This document shows positions 17,322-27,690 of a DNA stretch of 64,000 nt, one piece after another (the first letter of the stretch is position 1; each line of letters begins with the position of its first letter). This DNA is from G041200185 sp041200185. Lineage in GTDB: Bacteria > Pseudomonadota > Alphaproteobacteria > BNTO01. Under the pieces are notes generated by a model, which was not told where the DNA came from, searched no databases, and worked only from the letters and a program-made list of their open reading frames with translations. A program made the translations under genes and the position numbers. The DNA is taken from positions 1,240,001 to 1,304,000 of the forward strand of contig CP165730.1 of assembly GCA_041200185.1 (NCBI GenBank), written 5' to 3'.

Positions 17322-18803
17322 GTCAACCCCTCAAAACAACAGCAACTAAGTTAGTCTACAGACTTTTGAGAAGGAACTCAAGAGGTTCAAGAGAAGGAGG
17401 ACGTCAAAAAAGACGAAGGATAGGTATACGAAAAGAAAATCTTGCCAGAAAAACCTTAATTATTCCTTGATTGATCACAACCAGAAATCCTTGTCAGAGA
17501 ACGAGCATCCTTACCAACTAACTAAACCTGCTAGACTTAAACTACTCATGACAACCGTAATCAAACTTGCCCTTATGAGCCTTCAAAAAAGATAGCGGCT
17601 ATAACAGAGATGGTTATTAGCCATAAACAAAAAAGAAAGGTATGCTGTATTATGGTATCCATTAGCGCAGTATATATCATCTCAGTAAGAACTTCAATCA
17701 AACATAGATACTGCAAATTATTTAAGCTTATGAAGTATGACGCAATTAAGACAAATGGGTAATTATTGCAAAAATTGCCAATATCAATTAACAACAGTCA
17801 ATGAGAAAAAGTATAAAAGGATTATATTCCTCTTTTTGCCTGGATTACCATAAATGCCTTGGGTATACCTAACTTATAAATGGACGCGTTCACTCAACGT
17901 AGAATTTATGTCTAAAACGATCGATATTCCAAGGCGATTGCCGCAAATGGGTAGAGCTCGACATGATCTTGGATATCGAGGAAATCAATTGTGGATAGAA
18001 AAAATGATTGGCCCCGTGTTCCGTAACTTGATAGGTTAGACCTATGGTGATCGAGATGTCCAAACACGGCAGAAAATATACAACTTCGCGGTCTGAACGT
18101 ATTTAATTTCTTGTTGCCCCTGACACATAATCCAAAATTTTTTCCTAGCAAGAGCTAATTCAATCGAAATCATTTACATTAGAAATAAAAAGTGGCAACT
18201 GCAGGAAGGACATGGGGTAACCTGTTACCGAAAAGCTTCGGATGACTACCGTCCTTTTCCTAAACCTTCCAGGAAAAGAATTAGCTACAACTGATGAAGG
18301 TGGTTTGGTGAGGAGCCTTATTTGCCGATGCAACGTTCCTCAGGTAAAGGTTCCGTAGCAGCGCAAAATCACAAAATAGCCACTAAATCTGGAATGCGGG
18401 AAAATCGAACTTGCCCCATGGATATACCGGGTACAAAGACAAGGGCAAGCATCTTCAAATAGGTATCCCCATTTTATTATTTTCTATAAGGTTGTGTGTT
18501 ACAACGAGTGTCAATAGTTACTGCCGAGTTCGCGGCCTCATATCCTATGTGTCTCAACCTATAAAAAACGGTAGCAACGTATCGACAGTAGTCAAAAAAC
18601 TGTGGTATCTGACCCACACCATTCTTTCGACGGGACCAGTTCAACTCTTAACCTATTTACCTCAATTGACAGAGGGATGAAAACGTCAAAAAACAAAGGA
18701 GTTTACATTTGAACTCCTTGCTTAGATTCTACGCTCTTGTACCTTCATTGGCAGACAAAGCGACCTGTTACCTATTCAATTATTCTCCTTAATTATTCTC
18801 CTC
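17322..18803. other. Long non-coding region
   Basis: About 1.5 kb without a supported gene. Frames of 60-90 codons occur on both strands (for example 17854-18039, 17912-18151, 18411-18680) but none has a ribosome site, a start that makes sense or a family I know. It is likely decayed sequence; I could not identify the source. Confidence 0.45.
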
Positions 18804-19007
18804 CTACCTCTTCTCCCACAGTCTCATACCTGAGAGGGCTTGTTCCCTGAGGCAAAGTCGCAACTCTGAGTTGTCGTTTCCTTCTCCTGTTTTCTTTTGC
18901 AAGCCTCGCAGTACGAGGTTCTGTTGCAAGTTTTTCGAAAGGCGTTCGCGTCGAGCCTCTCTCAATTTACGCTTTGTCTCGTTTTTATCTTGTCGTTTTT
19001 CTCTCAT
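18804..19007 (-). CDS. Possible small basic protein after the AmpG-like gene
   Basis: 67 residues, very rich in Arg, Lys and Glu (MREKRQDKNETKRKLREARR). It overlaps the last 23 bases of the AmpG-like gene in another frame, an arrangement that allows coupled translation. No family is recognised. It may equally be chance, so the call is weak. Confidence 0.25.
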   Translation of the reverse strand: MREKRQDKNETKRKLREARRERLSKNLQQNLVLRGLQKKTGEGNDNSELRLCLREQALSGMRLWEKR

Positions 19008-20262
19008 AGAATGTACTCCAAAAGGAGGAATTTCTCGCCAGTTTTATACTTATCATAAAAACACCAATATATAGGCAGATCGGCAACATAAATACGCTTG
19101 TCCAGCCCACGAGATCAGCGCAATAACTCCAAAGGTATGTCCACATGAGGCGCCCGAGGGATCCAACTGTGCACAAAAGCGTAAAGTGATACACGTCAAC
19201 TTTCCGGTCGCTGTAAAGGGACAAACATAGGAACAAGAGAGTTGTTGAGGCCCCTTGAAAAAATTCCTGAACAATGGAAACACTAGCCAGGGCTATACCA
19301 AAGGCTGTTGAACTACTGAAATTGTATCTAAGAAAAAGCGACAACAGGGCCGCACAACTCTGACCGAAAGAAAAAAGGAGAAGGACTTTGAACGCGTTGA
19401 TTCGTCTTGCCAACTGGCCGGCTAAGAAGATTCCTCCCAACATGAAGCCGAACCCGGCTCCATTTTTCAAAATTCCATATTGCTGGAGAGAGATTCCTAA
19501 TTGCCCCACATAAGCCGTTTGCATGGGGCCCAAAACGGTTTCGATACCTTTGAGCAAGATGACGGCTATTAACAATAAGAATATACGAGGTCGTTGAAAA
19601 AGACTTATTGCCACCTGTTTTATAGAAGGAGGATGTCTGTTTTCCTTTATTTTGACGCTTTTTGCTTGCGGATCTGGTAGAGACAACAGGATGAAAAAAC
19701 CAGCCAACTTGATAATGACGAAGCTCAAATGAGCTCCTGCCCACCCCCAACGATACGCCAACAACGGAAGTAACGCCGTTGCAAAAAACTGTCCACTTCT
19801 GAAGCCAAGAGTTTTCGCCGTTACGCTTCTGGAAAGGGGAATGCTAGATTCAAAACTAAACTGGTACGCAGATGTAACGAGATCCTGGGTAGCAGCAAAA
19901 AAAGACGTTAAAAGCGCTACGATCAGGACTGTGTATTGGAATGAATCTGCCGAAAGGGTTCCCAGCGCAACGAACCCTGAAGTCGACCCTAGGTGAGCGA
20001 CGAGCCCCCACGATTTTCTCTGTCCGAAATGACGTGTTAAAAATGGGAGCTTGACGTTATCAATCAAGAATTGCCAAAAAAATCGGATGCTATAGGGGCA
20101 ACTCGCCCAGGCAAAAAGGCCTATATCACGTACCAAATGGCCTGCAGAAGAAAGCCTAAAAAACTGGATCGCTGTCAGAGTAAAGAACGACAACCCTCCG
20201 GAAAGGCCGAAGACAAACATGATAAATCTGTAGTCCCCATTAGTACGCCGCTGTCCTAGCAT
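18985..20262 (-). CDS. AmpG-like major facilitator transporter
   Basis: 425 residues with about twelve hydrophobic segments. The first half shows the AmpG pattern: FGLSGGLSFFTLTAIQFF, DIGLFAWASCPYSIRFFWQF, IDNVKLPFLTRHFGQRKSW, and AATQDLVTSAYQF where AmpG has the ATQD-DAY motif. AmpG imports muropeptides (GlcNAc-anhydroMurNAc peptides) for cell-wall recycling, but many AmpG-like proteins of intracellular bacteria have unknown substrates. Upstream is a 380-base gap before the gene at 20640. Substrate is uncertain, the family is firm. Confidence 0.8.
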   Translation of the reverse strand: MLGQRRTNGDYRFIMFVFGLSGGLSFFTLTAIQFFRLSSAGHLVRDIGLFAWASCPYSIRFFWQFLIDNVKLPFLTRHFGQRKSWGLVAHLGSTSGFVALGTLSADSFQYTVLIVALLTSFFAATQDLVTSAYQFSFESSIPLSRSVTAKTLGFRSGQFFATALLPLLAYRWGWAGAHLSFVIIKLAGFFILLSLPDPQAKSVKIKENRHPPSIKQVAISLFQRPRIFLLLIAVILLKGIETVLGPMQTAYVGQLGISLQQYGILKNGAGFGFMLGGIFLAGQLARRINAFKVLLLFSFGQSCAALLSLFLRYNFSSSTAFGIALASVSIVQEFFQGASTTLLFLCLSLYSDRKVDVYHFTLLCTVGSLGRLMWTYLWSYCADLVGWTSVFMLPICLYIGVFMISIKLARNSSFWSTFYERKTTR

Positions 20263-20639
20263 TGGCCAACTCTAGCTCGCTTCATCTCGCCTTGAATCTA
20301 GACGGTTCTTAACCGCTTGAGAAGAGGAAGGGTAGGAGAGTTTTTAAGAACTCTTGAAATCCACGCCACTCGGGACGGTCTTTTTCTAGCTTTCAGTATC
20401 ATGGAAAACGATAATCATTGTAAACCATCAACTGCTCTCCAGTTGCTTGAGAGCTGGGCCTTTAGGAAGCTGAGCAACCATTCCTGGCAAAGATACAGAA
20501 GCAGACCCTTTACGATCTATGCGATAGAGCGCGTTTTTACCTGGTAGGAGCCATCAAAGATTTAATAAACCCATATTGTTTGGTTTTTCCTTTTTCTGTG
20601 TATTCCGTCTATTGCGTCAGCTAGGATAGTTCTGTAGGG
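20263..20639. other. Intergenic region
   Basis: 377 bases with no supported gene. It should hold the promoter of the AmpG-like gene and the end of the gene at 20640-21953. Confidence 0.45.
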
Positions 20640-21953
20640 CTAGTGAGAAGTTCCGCTAATCATGTTTATCTCCTCTGAAAGTTGAGCCAAAAGAGAGGGC
20701 GAGAGGTGAGACTTAAGGTTCGGGGCAGGCGTTGCATATAGAGCTTCCCAAAAGGAACTGCCGCTCTTTGGTTTATAGACGTTGATAGACCCCTCAGGAT
20801 CAAACCACTTGCAGCTCACGCCATATGACGGCTGGCGAGGCGCGGCATGAAGATCGACGCCAACATTTTCCATAACATTGGCTCTATACCCTTGTTTGGG
20901 TTTTAGGATGATGATATCAAGGTGCGTGCCGTAGCGGGAAGGTACCTCATCCCTCAACTTTTTTAATCGATCCGCTGCGAGCGTTAAACGAAACTTGAGT
21001 TGCACAGAAAGATCCGCAGGAACTCTCAGTGCCGCCTTCAAAAAAGGAATATGGCGTCGAAGAATTTCAAAAACGACTCTTTCCTGTTTGTAACATATCC
21101 ACGGAAGAGTTTCTGACTCATACGCATCCTGTTCCCGTTGAATTACGTCATGATCCTCCCATTTCCAACGTTCACCGTCATATACAGAATGGCGTTTATC
21201 ATCTTCAAATCTCCCTTTGCTGCAGCCGCAACAGTTGATGTTCATCACTTGCGCGTGATAATCGATCCGCAAAAGTACACAAGGCAATTCAAGAGGCTTA
21301 TCAAGCTTTCTCTGACGAGGATCAACAGGATGATTGTCCGGCCATCCACCACCTCCTAGCTGCCAAAAACCATATTTCTGCGTATCACGGTGGTAGAAAC
21401 ATTCCTCTTGAAGCTGAGCACAGGGGTGAAAAACATCAAAACATCCATAGAGACCATGCAAACTGAGGACAATACGCCCTCCAGGTTTCGTCAAGGCTAA
21501 ACACTCTTGGATAAGCTTTCCATCGGTGGGGACGTTTTCAAAAAGAGTCACGTTCACCTCATCGAAGTAACCGCGTGGAAGCCTCATAGCTTCAAGAGAG
21601 CGCCGTGCTTCAAGGTCGGGATAAACCTCTTTTCTGCATCGATCAAACGTGAGACTTGGGCGGTTATTAGGACCTCGATGAAACCCCATTGGGTGTCCTC
21701 CTTCCGGCAAGAGAATATCAAAAACGTTGTCGGGGTAAGTCTTCACTATCCCCACATCATACGTCTCTGGCATCACATATTTCGTATTTTCGCACTCAAA
21801 ACCCACATGAAGCTTGCGTGCCCCTTTGCGTTTGCGGAAGTACTGCTCAACGAGAAGGTTTTCTTCTGTCCGATGAGCTTTCTTAACGACAGCTGCCGTA
21901 AGTCCTATGTTCGCTGTTGTGCCCACGATAAAAATAAATTTATATAAATTCAT
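20640..21953 (-). CDS. Secreted protein of unknown function with a methyltransferase-like segment
   Basis: 437 residues. The ATG at 21953 has GGGAG upstream. The N-terminus (MNLYKFIFIVGTTANIGLTAAVV) is a signal peptide or membrane anchor. In the middle, FDEVNVTLFENVP and then CLALTKPGGRIVLSLHG look like the late strands of a class I SAM methyltransferase, where a proline and two glycines follow a helix. I see no clear glycine-rich motif I, so the fold may be degenerate or only similar. Many cysteines occur later (INCCGCSKG). A transmembrane or exported methyltransferase would be unusual. The function is open. Confidence 0.6.
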   Translation of the reverse strand: MNLYKFIFIVGTTANIGLTAAVVKKAHRTEENLLVEQYFRKRKGARKLHVGFECENTKYVMPETYDVGIVKTYPDNVFDILLPEGGHPMGFHRGPNNRPSLTFDRCRKEVYPDLEARRSLEAMRLPRGYFDEVNVTLFENVPTDGKLIQECLALTKPGGRIVLSLHGLYGCFDVFHPCAQLQEECFYHRDTQKYGFWQLGGGGWPDNHPVDPRQRKLDKPLELPCVLLRIDYHAQVMNINCCGCSKGRFEDDKRHSVYDGERWKWEDHDVIQREQDAYESETLPWICYKQERVVFEILRRHIPFLKAALRVPADLSVQLKFRLTLAADRLKKLRDEVPSRYGTHLDIIILKPKQGYRANVMENVGVDLHAAPRQPSYGVSCKWFDPEGSINVYKPKSGSSFWEALYATPAPNLKSHLSPSLLAQLSEEINMISGTSH

Positions 21954-22290
21954 GATTCATCTCCCATAAACGTGTCAGAATTCTATTTTTATTTTGAATT
22001 AATGTCAAGTTCGCAATTTCTAACACCCCTAAATCTGGCAATTTTATTTTGAAGTTCGTGCAGAGGCTTATAGAGGATTTCGGATTTTCTAATCATATCT
22101 CGGAGGCATTTCTCCTTCTGTTGACCGTTTTCTATCCTCCCTTGGTTTTAGGTACGGCTCGAAAAATTTTGGGAAATGAAGCGAATGGCAGTCTTCCCTC
22201 ACAGCTAGCAGGTCATTTTACCCCAATTTCCCTTGCTTTTCTCTCAACGTTTCTTCGGTAGTGCTCCTCCGTGCTCCCCTATCTTGAACC
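21954..22290. other. Intergenic region
   Basis: About 340 bases between the 20640 gene and nth. A 70-codon forward frame (22049-22261) has no support. Confidence 0.4.
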
Positions 22291-23004
22291 TTATGCACCT
22301 TCGTTCGATGTATGATCTCTCTTCCAAGGACAAAGATCGTGAAAATCACAGGACCCGCACAAGGGAGAACGTGCTCTGCAAATGTACCGACCATGCAAAA
22401 CGAACCAATGATTTGTCCTCGACCAGTACTGTTCAGGAACGACCTTGTATAAGTCTTCTTCTAACGCCGTGGGGGTCGTTGCTTTAGATAAACCTAAACG
22501 CCGAGACACTCGAAAAACATGCGTATCTACTGCGATCCTTGCAGCTCCCTGCAAAACGTTGAGTACAACATTTGCTGTTTTGGGGCCAACTCCAGGAAGT
22601 TTTACCAAGTCTTCTTTACAAAGAGGAACCTTTCCATCAAACTCCGACACGAGTTTCTGAGCCGTCTGGTGAATATAGCGCGCCTTATTACGATAAATAT
22701 TCAAAGAGCGAATTTCTTCCGCTAAGTTTTTCTCTCCTAGGGCTATGACCTTCTGCGGAGTATCGACCCGTGAAATAATGCGCTTCATGACAGTATTTAC
22801 TGATGAATCCGTTGCTTGTGCTGACAAAATCACCGCCATTAAGAGCGAAAAGTCCGTAGTAAAGAATAGCTCTGTTTGAGGATCAGGATCCATTGTCTCA
22901 AAACGATGAAAAATCGCCTCAACGCGATCCTTCTCTTTCAACAACGTGCCTCCCTCCTCCTCTGAGGCATCAGATAGGTGTATGCCCGAGGTGGATTTGT
23001 TCAT
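22291..23004 (-). CDS. nth: Endonuclease III
   Basis: DNA glycosylase/AP lyase that removes oxidised pyrimidines. 237 residues. Helix-hairpin-helix LPGVGPKTANVVL contains the catalytic lysine; the catalytic aspartate is in AVDTHVFRVSRRLGL. The four-cysteine Fe-S loop is present as CRARSPLCGSCDFHDLC. ILSAQATDSSVN is the family's conserved helix. The start overlaps the end of the M23 peptidase gene by 35 bases, so the two are coupled. The first 20 residues are longer than usual. Confidence 0.93.
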   Translation of the reverse strand: MNKSTSGIHLSDASEEEGGTLLKEKDRVEAIFHRFETMDPDPQTELFFTTDFSLLMAVILSAQATDSSVNTVMKRIISRVDTPQKVIALGEKNLAEEIRSLNIYRNKARYIHQTAQKLVSEFDGKVPLCKEDLVKLPGVGPKTANVVLNVLQGAARIAVDTHVFRVSRRLGLSKATTPTALEEDLYKVVPEQYWSRTNHWFVLHGRYICRARSPLCGSCDFHDLCPWKRDHTSNEGA

Positions 23005-24310
23005 TCACTTCCTCTTTAAATTTACGGAATCTTGCCATTTCCTTTCCTCCCAGTTTCGTCGTTCCCAAACTGGTGTACTTTTGAGGGTCAACACGTACCT
23101 GATTACGAATCACCTCGTGATGTAAGTGCGGTCCCGTTGCGCGTCCTGTGCAGCCTACTTTTCCAATGCAATCCCCCTGATTGATGCGATCCCCTTTCTT
23201 GACGCGGATAGAACTGAGATGTCCGTAAGCCGTCTCAAAACCGTTAGCGTGTTTGAGGCGAATATAAAGACCATAAGCCCCATAATACCCGGCCATGACG
23301 ACGACACCATTTGCAGCCGCGCAAACGTCCGTTCCATAACGCGCCGAATAGTCGACACCATAGTGCTTCTTTACGACTCCTAGAATGGGATGCTTACGAA
23401 AGCCAAACTTGGATGAAACTCCCACATTTTTATTTTTAAAAGGCAAGATTAAGAACTCTGTTTTTAGGCTTTCTCCTTGTTCTGTATAGTATTGATTTCC
23501 AAAACAGTAAACCTTAAAAGTTTTTCCATCAACCTTAACGGCAACGTAGCGGAGTGATGGACGTCCCGCTCTCTTCCCCGTTGAGGCGTCCTTTTTCTCT
23601 TCGTAGACGATCTCGAAAAGAGTTGATGCGCCCAGTTGGCGTGCCTTAACAAGAGGATTCAAAGCCTGAATAGCCTCGAGAACGATAGCTGTAGGGACTC
23701 CTTCACTCTTTGCAGCGCTCATGAAGTTTGTACGAACGACCCCTTGAGTAGCGCACCATTTGGACTCCAACACCCTCTCGTTAAGGATAACTTTATACCC
23801 TCCGTCTTGAGCTGTTAGAGAAATACGATTCCCTTTGGCGTCCTGCGTTTCCAAAAGTCTCAACTTCGTAGCCTTTGGCGTGACCTCCCACTGCAAATCA
23901 AGTGCCTGGCCAATTTGCAAATGCTTTGCATTCTGAACCTTCGCCAGAGCTTTTCCTATAGCATCTATATCACGCAGGCTAATACCAAGTTCTGACAAGA
24001 TAGAGGAAAGAGTGTCACCGCAGGTCACATAAATCGTTCGTGTTTGAAGACCTAAGGATGGCCTCTCTTCGTCAGGCCCGCTCATCTCGCCTTGAGTAGA
24101 TCCTTGTGTCGCAAAAATCGTCGGAGGTCTAGTCCATTCGGCAGACTGCGCCACGTAGTCATTCATCCTCTGAAAGGATCGATACTCCTGGAGAGAAATA
24201 CCCCCCGCTAGTGCCACGAGGATGGCGATTAACCCCTCAGCGCGTCCTGCTTTCGCTTGACTTAGAAACATCCTTGCATCCATTTCGGAGTCCATGAGCA
24301 TGTATCGCAC
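22970..24310 (-). CDS. Murein hydrolase with LysM-like and M23 peptidase domains
   Basis: 446 residues; the first possible start is GTG at 24310 with ATG codons at 24301 and 24295, and no ribosome site decides among them. One membrane segment (GLIAILVALAGGISL) is near the N-terminus. Then a LysM-like part (YVTCGDTLSSILSELGI ... LQIGQALDL), and a C-terminal M23 lysostaphin fold with the zinc residues in FGFRKHPILGVVKKHYGVDY and GPHLHHEV. Such proteins cut cross-links in peptidoglycan during growth and division. The arrangement resembles MepM. The gene overlaps nth. Confidence 0.88.
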   Translation of the reverse strand: MRYMLMDSEMDARMFLSQAKAGRAEGLIAILVALAGGISLQEYRSFQRMNDYVAQSAEWTRPPTIFATQGSTQGEMSGPDEERPSLGLQTRTIYVTCGDTLSSILSELGISLRDIDAIGKALAKVQNAKHLQIGQALDLQWEVTPKATKLRLLETQDAKGNRISLTAQDGGYKVILNERVLESKWCATQGVVRTNFMSAAKSEGVPTAIVLEAIQALNPLVKARQLGASTLFEIVYEEKKDASTGKRAGRPSLRYVAVKVDGKTFKVYCFGNQYYTEQGESLKTEFLILPFKNKNVGVSSKFGFRKHPILGVVKKHYGVDYSARYGTDVCAAANGVVVMAGYYGAYGLYIRLKHANGFETAYGHLSSIRVKKGDRINQGDCIGKVGCTGRATGPHLHHEVIRNQVRVDPQKYTSLGTTKLGGKEMARFRKFKEEVNEQIHLGHTPI

Positions 24311-25425
24311 ATGATTTCAACAAAATCAATGTGTTTTTCACCATCCATGATGGATATACGTATCTCTATATTAGAAAATCTCTCACTATATCTACGGAAC
24401 AGCGATACCTATTGTCCATTTCTTTGTTTTTAAGTGAAGAAAATTTTTTATCTCTATTACTTATCGAATATTCGAGGTCATTTAGCTTGACTTCGCAAAC
24501 TCATTAGTTTACCACAACCACATTCAGGTATTGCGCTAGTATAAGCATGTTGCAGAAAACGTTAGTTTGGCTCTCTGTTACGGTTATTGCGCTGCTGCGT
24601 TTATCACGAAGGAAACATTGGTACCTGTCCGACGCCGTTGATCGAGCGCTTGTGTCTAGGTTTCTGTGGCCATAGAGAGTGTAGTCCACAAACCTCTGCC
24701 TTCTGACGGATGATGAGACCCCATAGAGAAGATTTTTATCGGTAAGGTCTCTTTTTGGAAAGCCGCTAACCAACACTGCCTGATGCCACAACTGATCTAC
24801 GAGTCAGAAATTTTGAGGTTCTGAAGGAGGTCGCAGGTTCGCTCTCTACTAGAAGAAGGATTGTGGCTTCTGAATGAGGATATTACCAGTAAGATCTGGC
24901 CAGCGTCTATCGTAATGTCTAGGTCCTACAGGCTAATTATCTGAGGTTAGTTTTCAAAGAGATTTTCATCCATCAAGAGCTATGATGGCGTTGTCAAGCT
25001 GTGGTGGAAGATGAAAGCTGAATACCTCAAGACTACGGAGAGCACGGGGTTACCGATCTCCTGTCGAATCGAATGTAGCCCTCAGTGCACGACGAAAATG
25101 TGAAACAAGTCGGCCAGCAAAAGATTACAGAATTCATCAATGCTGTCTAATGAGTCCTTTGGGCAGAAGGCCCTCGTTGAATACGCTCCTAAAAAGGGAC
25201 TGCTAGTCTGCGACGTTGTGATCGAACACTCTATCGAGCTTGGCATCTGCAGAGAACCTGTTACGCTACTGTAGTGAATGACAAGGAATGACCTTTCGCC
25301 TCGCTGAGGCATTGCACCGCACTCTTTGGACTAAAGAGTCTGCAGGGTCCAATAGTTTCCCAGAGGTCCGCACATCAGCCACTCCGCGTTGTCATTTCCA
25401 TGAAAGGTTGTTATCATGAGGTCAT
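24311..25425. other. Decayed region without intact gene
   Basis: About 1.1 kb upstream of tRNA-Leu. All six frames are cut by stops. Forward-strand pieces such as KKGLLVCDVVIEHSIEL and YDGVVKLWWKMKAEYL hint at dead coding sequence, but I cannot name a family. Confidence 0.45.
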
Positions 25426-25510
25426 GCGGTCGTGGCGGAATAGGTAGACGCGCAGCGTTGAGGTCGCTGTGGAGAGATCCGTGGAAGTTCAAATCTTCTC
25501 GACCGCACCA
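25426..25510 (+). tRNA. tRNA-Leu (GAG)
   Basis: Acceptor GCGGTCG pairs with CGACCGC, the discriminator is A and CCA is encoded (25508-25510). The anticodon stem-loop is CAGCG, TTGAGGT, CGCTG, giving anticodon GAG at 25460-25462. A long variable arm (GTGGAGAGATCCGT) and the T arm AAGTTCAAATCTT fit a class II leucine tRNA. Confidence 0.9.
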
Positions 25511-26039
25511 GTTTTCCGTTGCCCCTTTGTTTACCCGTTTCCGTAGTCATCTATACCCTTTAGCTTCAAATAGGCTCAGGTGCCTCCAATAAAGACATAG
25601 CCAGAGCCGCCACGTAGAGATCGCATCCTTCAATGAAGGTGCAGTTATCCCAAGATTACCACAGAATTTGTAGTGTATTTTTGCTAAATATCTTAATGAA
25701 TAATCCTCAAAAAATTGCAACTGAATGGACGTCAGCTCATGAACGTTTGAAAGGCCTACGGGCGCCAACATTAAGCCTCAAGCCCCCCTACCTGTCCATC
25801 CACGTCCGGGTCTATCCAACATAGTTTGGGTAGGCTTCGTTTTTCACCTCGATGCCTATAATATTTACCAGTACTCCCAACAAGAACCAAAAATCTCGGC
25901 AGAGGAAGCCCAAGGATGGATCGTCGATGTAGCAAAGATTCCCACTCAATGAAAGAAATTCTCGACAATGAACGAAAAAATATCTAAGAAAAAAAGGAAT
26001 ATACATTGAAAGTTAAAATTATTATTAACGCCAACCAAC
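25511..26039. other. Intergenic region after tRNA-Leu
   Basis: No supported gene. A 63-codon frame at 25633-25824 and reverse frames near 25812-26006 are not convincing. Confidence 0.4.
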
Positions 26040-26295
26040 GATCCACCCTCATCGTGTGAAAGTTTTGGCGGATTCGGGGTGCCAGGAACGGGATACAATT
26101 CACGGGAACATGTTTCGGAGAAAAAATGATATTTAAACCGAGACGGTCAAGATACAACAGGAGATTCTAAGATTGAGAATCGTTATCGGGCATGTTTATA
26201 TGAGGTTAACATAGTGAAAAATTTTAGGGAGTACTTTATAGAAATTTTCAGAAAAAGCTTTCATGGGATTAATATTTCAATTGAAGGTTCATAAT
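26040..26295 (+). pseudogene. Remnant of an IS5-type transposase (C-terminal part)
   Basis: Translation gives VKVLADSGCQERDTIHGN, a stop, then KIQQEILRLRIVIGHVYMRL, and after a frame change VKNFREYFIEIFRKSFHG. The order ADSGxQ, then an R-x-x-IEHV-like helix, then LKxFxI-like and YRNRRKRF-like segments is the end of DDE transposases of the IS5/IS427 kind, with the final glutamate region changed. Stops and a frameshift show it is dead. The N-terminal half was not found. Confidence 0.6.
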
Positions 26296-26489
26296 TTTAT
26301 GTTGAAAAAAATAAAATAGATTTCATCTAAAAATTTGTTGATCATTTTTTGACGATACACATAGTTTTTAATGTATATTTAATTTAAAGATTCCGTAGAA
26401 CGTTCATGTAGAGTATTCTCTTGCTATTTTTTGCCAACTTAAATAGGGTATGCTGAATAGGTGCGTGAAATGGACAGTTTTTAGGGTGT

Positions 26490-26795
26490 CCGTTCTTGAA
26501 GGGTCCGCCAACAGAAAAATTCACACACAATTTTCTCTTTGCTCATGTCATCCAACATATGTTCCCTGGAACGATGGTTTTGATGGGTAATGCCAAAATT
26601 CACTCATCTGAAGGGATAAAAATGACCTTGAGCCCATCAGGGGATAACTTTTACTTCCACCTTCATTCCCAGACTTCACTCCGATTGAGCATCATTGAGT
26701 CAGCTGAAGAGGCGGTTGAGATGGAACAAAGAACACCTTACCGCCCCCATTTTTGTCATCAGGCTCCTCCATGAAAGATTGAAGTCTTGGAGAGT
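26490..26795 (+). pseudogene. Remnant of an IS630-type transposase (DDE C-terminal part)
   Basis: Frame 1 gives KGPPTEKFTHNFLFAH and FPGTMVLMGNAKIHSSEGI, where family members have MDNAxxH. A second frame then gives LLPPSFPDFTPIEHH, the LPPYSPDLNPIE motif with the last catalytic residue. A third frame gives SQLKRRLRWNKEHLTAP. Two frameshifts within 200 bases and a changed aspartate (MGNA) show decay. Confidence 0.75.
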
Positions 26796-27228
26796 CAATT
26801 TGACAAGACAAATACTGTAAAATATTCATTTGGCTCCTCTATAGTCTTTTGAAGAAGGGCATGAAGCATCGAACGACAAGAAGTTCTCTTGTTTGATGCG
26901 GATTTTGGCGCTTTGAAGGCAGAAAAGTTATGGATTCGATGGCCTAATACAATGACGTTGTTGGTAATCAAAAACAGTTCATATTATTTATCCAATGGCG
27001 GTATTCTAGATGCTCAATTTTTAGAATGCATTCAAAAACACGGACCGATTGAATATAAAAATTGTCACATAATGGTCGAAGACTCATAATGAGATTTTTC
27101 TATCTTCAAATGAAGGATAATAGTAAACAAGTATTCTTGATTATTTTGTGATTTGTTGAACAAGGAGCCCTCTCAACTTTTCATTTCCTCAAGAATTTGC
27201 TAGCATGAAGGTGCTTAGTTCTTTGCTC
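26796..27228. other. Intergenic region before the ribosomal operon
   Basis: No supported gene; a 66-codon frame at 26889-27089 has no recognisable family. The promoter of the ribosomal operon should lie near the right end (a TAGCAT at 27201-27206 could be its -10 box). Confidence 0.35.
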
Positions 27229-27278
27229 GCTGGTCTGCGGGCTGCCCGTGTCTCTCATACGGGTATCCGGAAAGGAGG
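27229..27278 (+). promoter_or_regulatory. Leader hairpin of the rpsF operon
   Basis: CCCGT, nine bases, ACGGG form a hairpin, followed by TATCCGG and the AAAGGAGG ribosome site. In many bacteria the S6-S18 pair binds a CCG-containing structure in this leader and represses translation. The position and a CCG are seen; the regulatory role is inferred. Confidence 0.3.
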
Positions 27279-27283
27279 TTTTT

Positions 27284-27679
27284 ATGAGAAATTGTTATGA
27301 GGTGATTTTTATCATTCGCCAAGATGCGACGTCGACTTTGGTTGAGTCGGTCGCTGCGGCAGTGACAAAGGTCATCAGGGATAGTGGTGGAGACGTCACA
27401 AAAACGGAGTTTTGCGGCTTGCGTCAATTTGCCTACCCTATCAAGAAGAGTCGCAAAGGCCATTATGTTCTTTTGAACGTTGAGTGCGAAGGACAGGTAA
27501 TGGCTGAAGTTGAACGTCAGTTGCGGATTAATGAGGATGTCTTGCGGCATTTAGCCGTTCGCGTGGAGACTCTGGATAACTCGCCGTCAGCGCTTATGCA
27601 GAATCGGCATTATCGCGAGAGTGTCACGGCGCATGGTGAATTTGACGCTGAATTCGTTGATTCAGCTGCGGCTCAATAA
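27284..27679 (+). CDS. rpsF: 30S ribosomal protein S6
   Basis: 131 residues from the ATG at 27284 (MRNCYEVIFIIRQDAT), with AAAGGAGG at 27271-27278. The S6 pattern continues with GLRQFAYPIKKSRKGHYVL and NEDVLRHLAVRV. S6 binds S18 on the platform of the small subunit. It is the first gene of a four-gene operon with rpsR, rplU and rpmA. Confidence 0.95.
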   Translation: MRNCYEVIFIIRQDATSTLVESVAAAVTKVIRDSGGDVTKTEFCGLRQFAYPIKKSRKGHYVLLNVECEGQVMAEVERQLRINEDVLRHLAVRVETLDNSPSALMQNRHYRESVTAHGEFDAEFVDSAAAQ

Positions 27680-27690
27680 GGAGGATGATC

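Noticed and set aside
24504..25312. Reverse frames of 76-95 codons in the 24-25 kb gap
   Set aside because: No support; sequence looks decayed in all frames.
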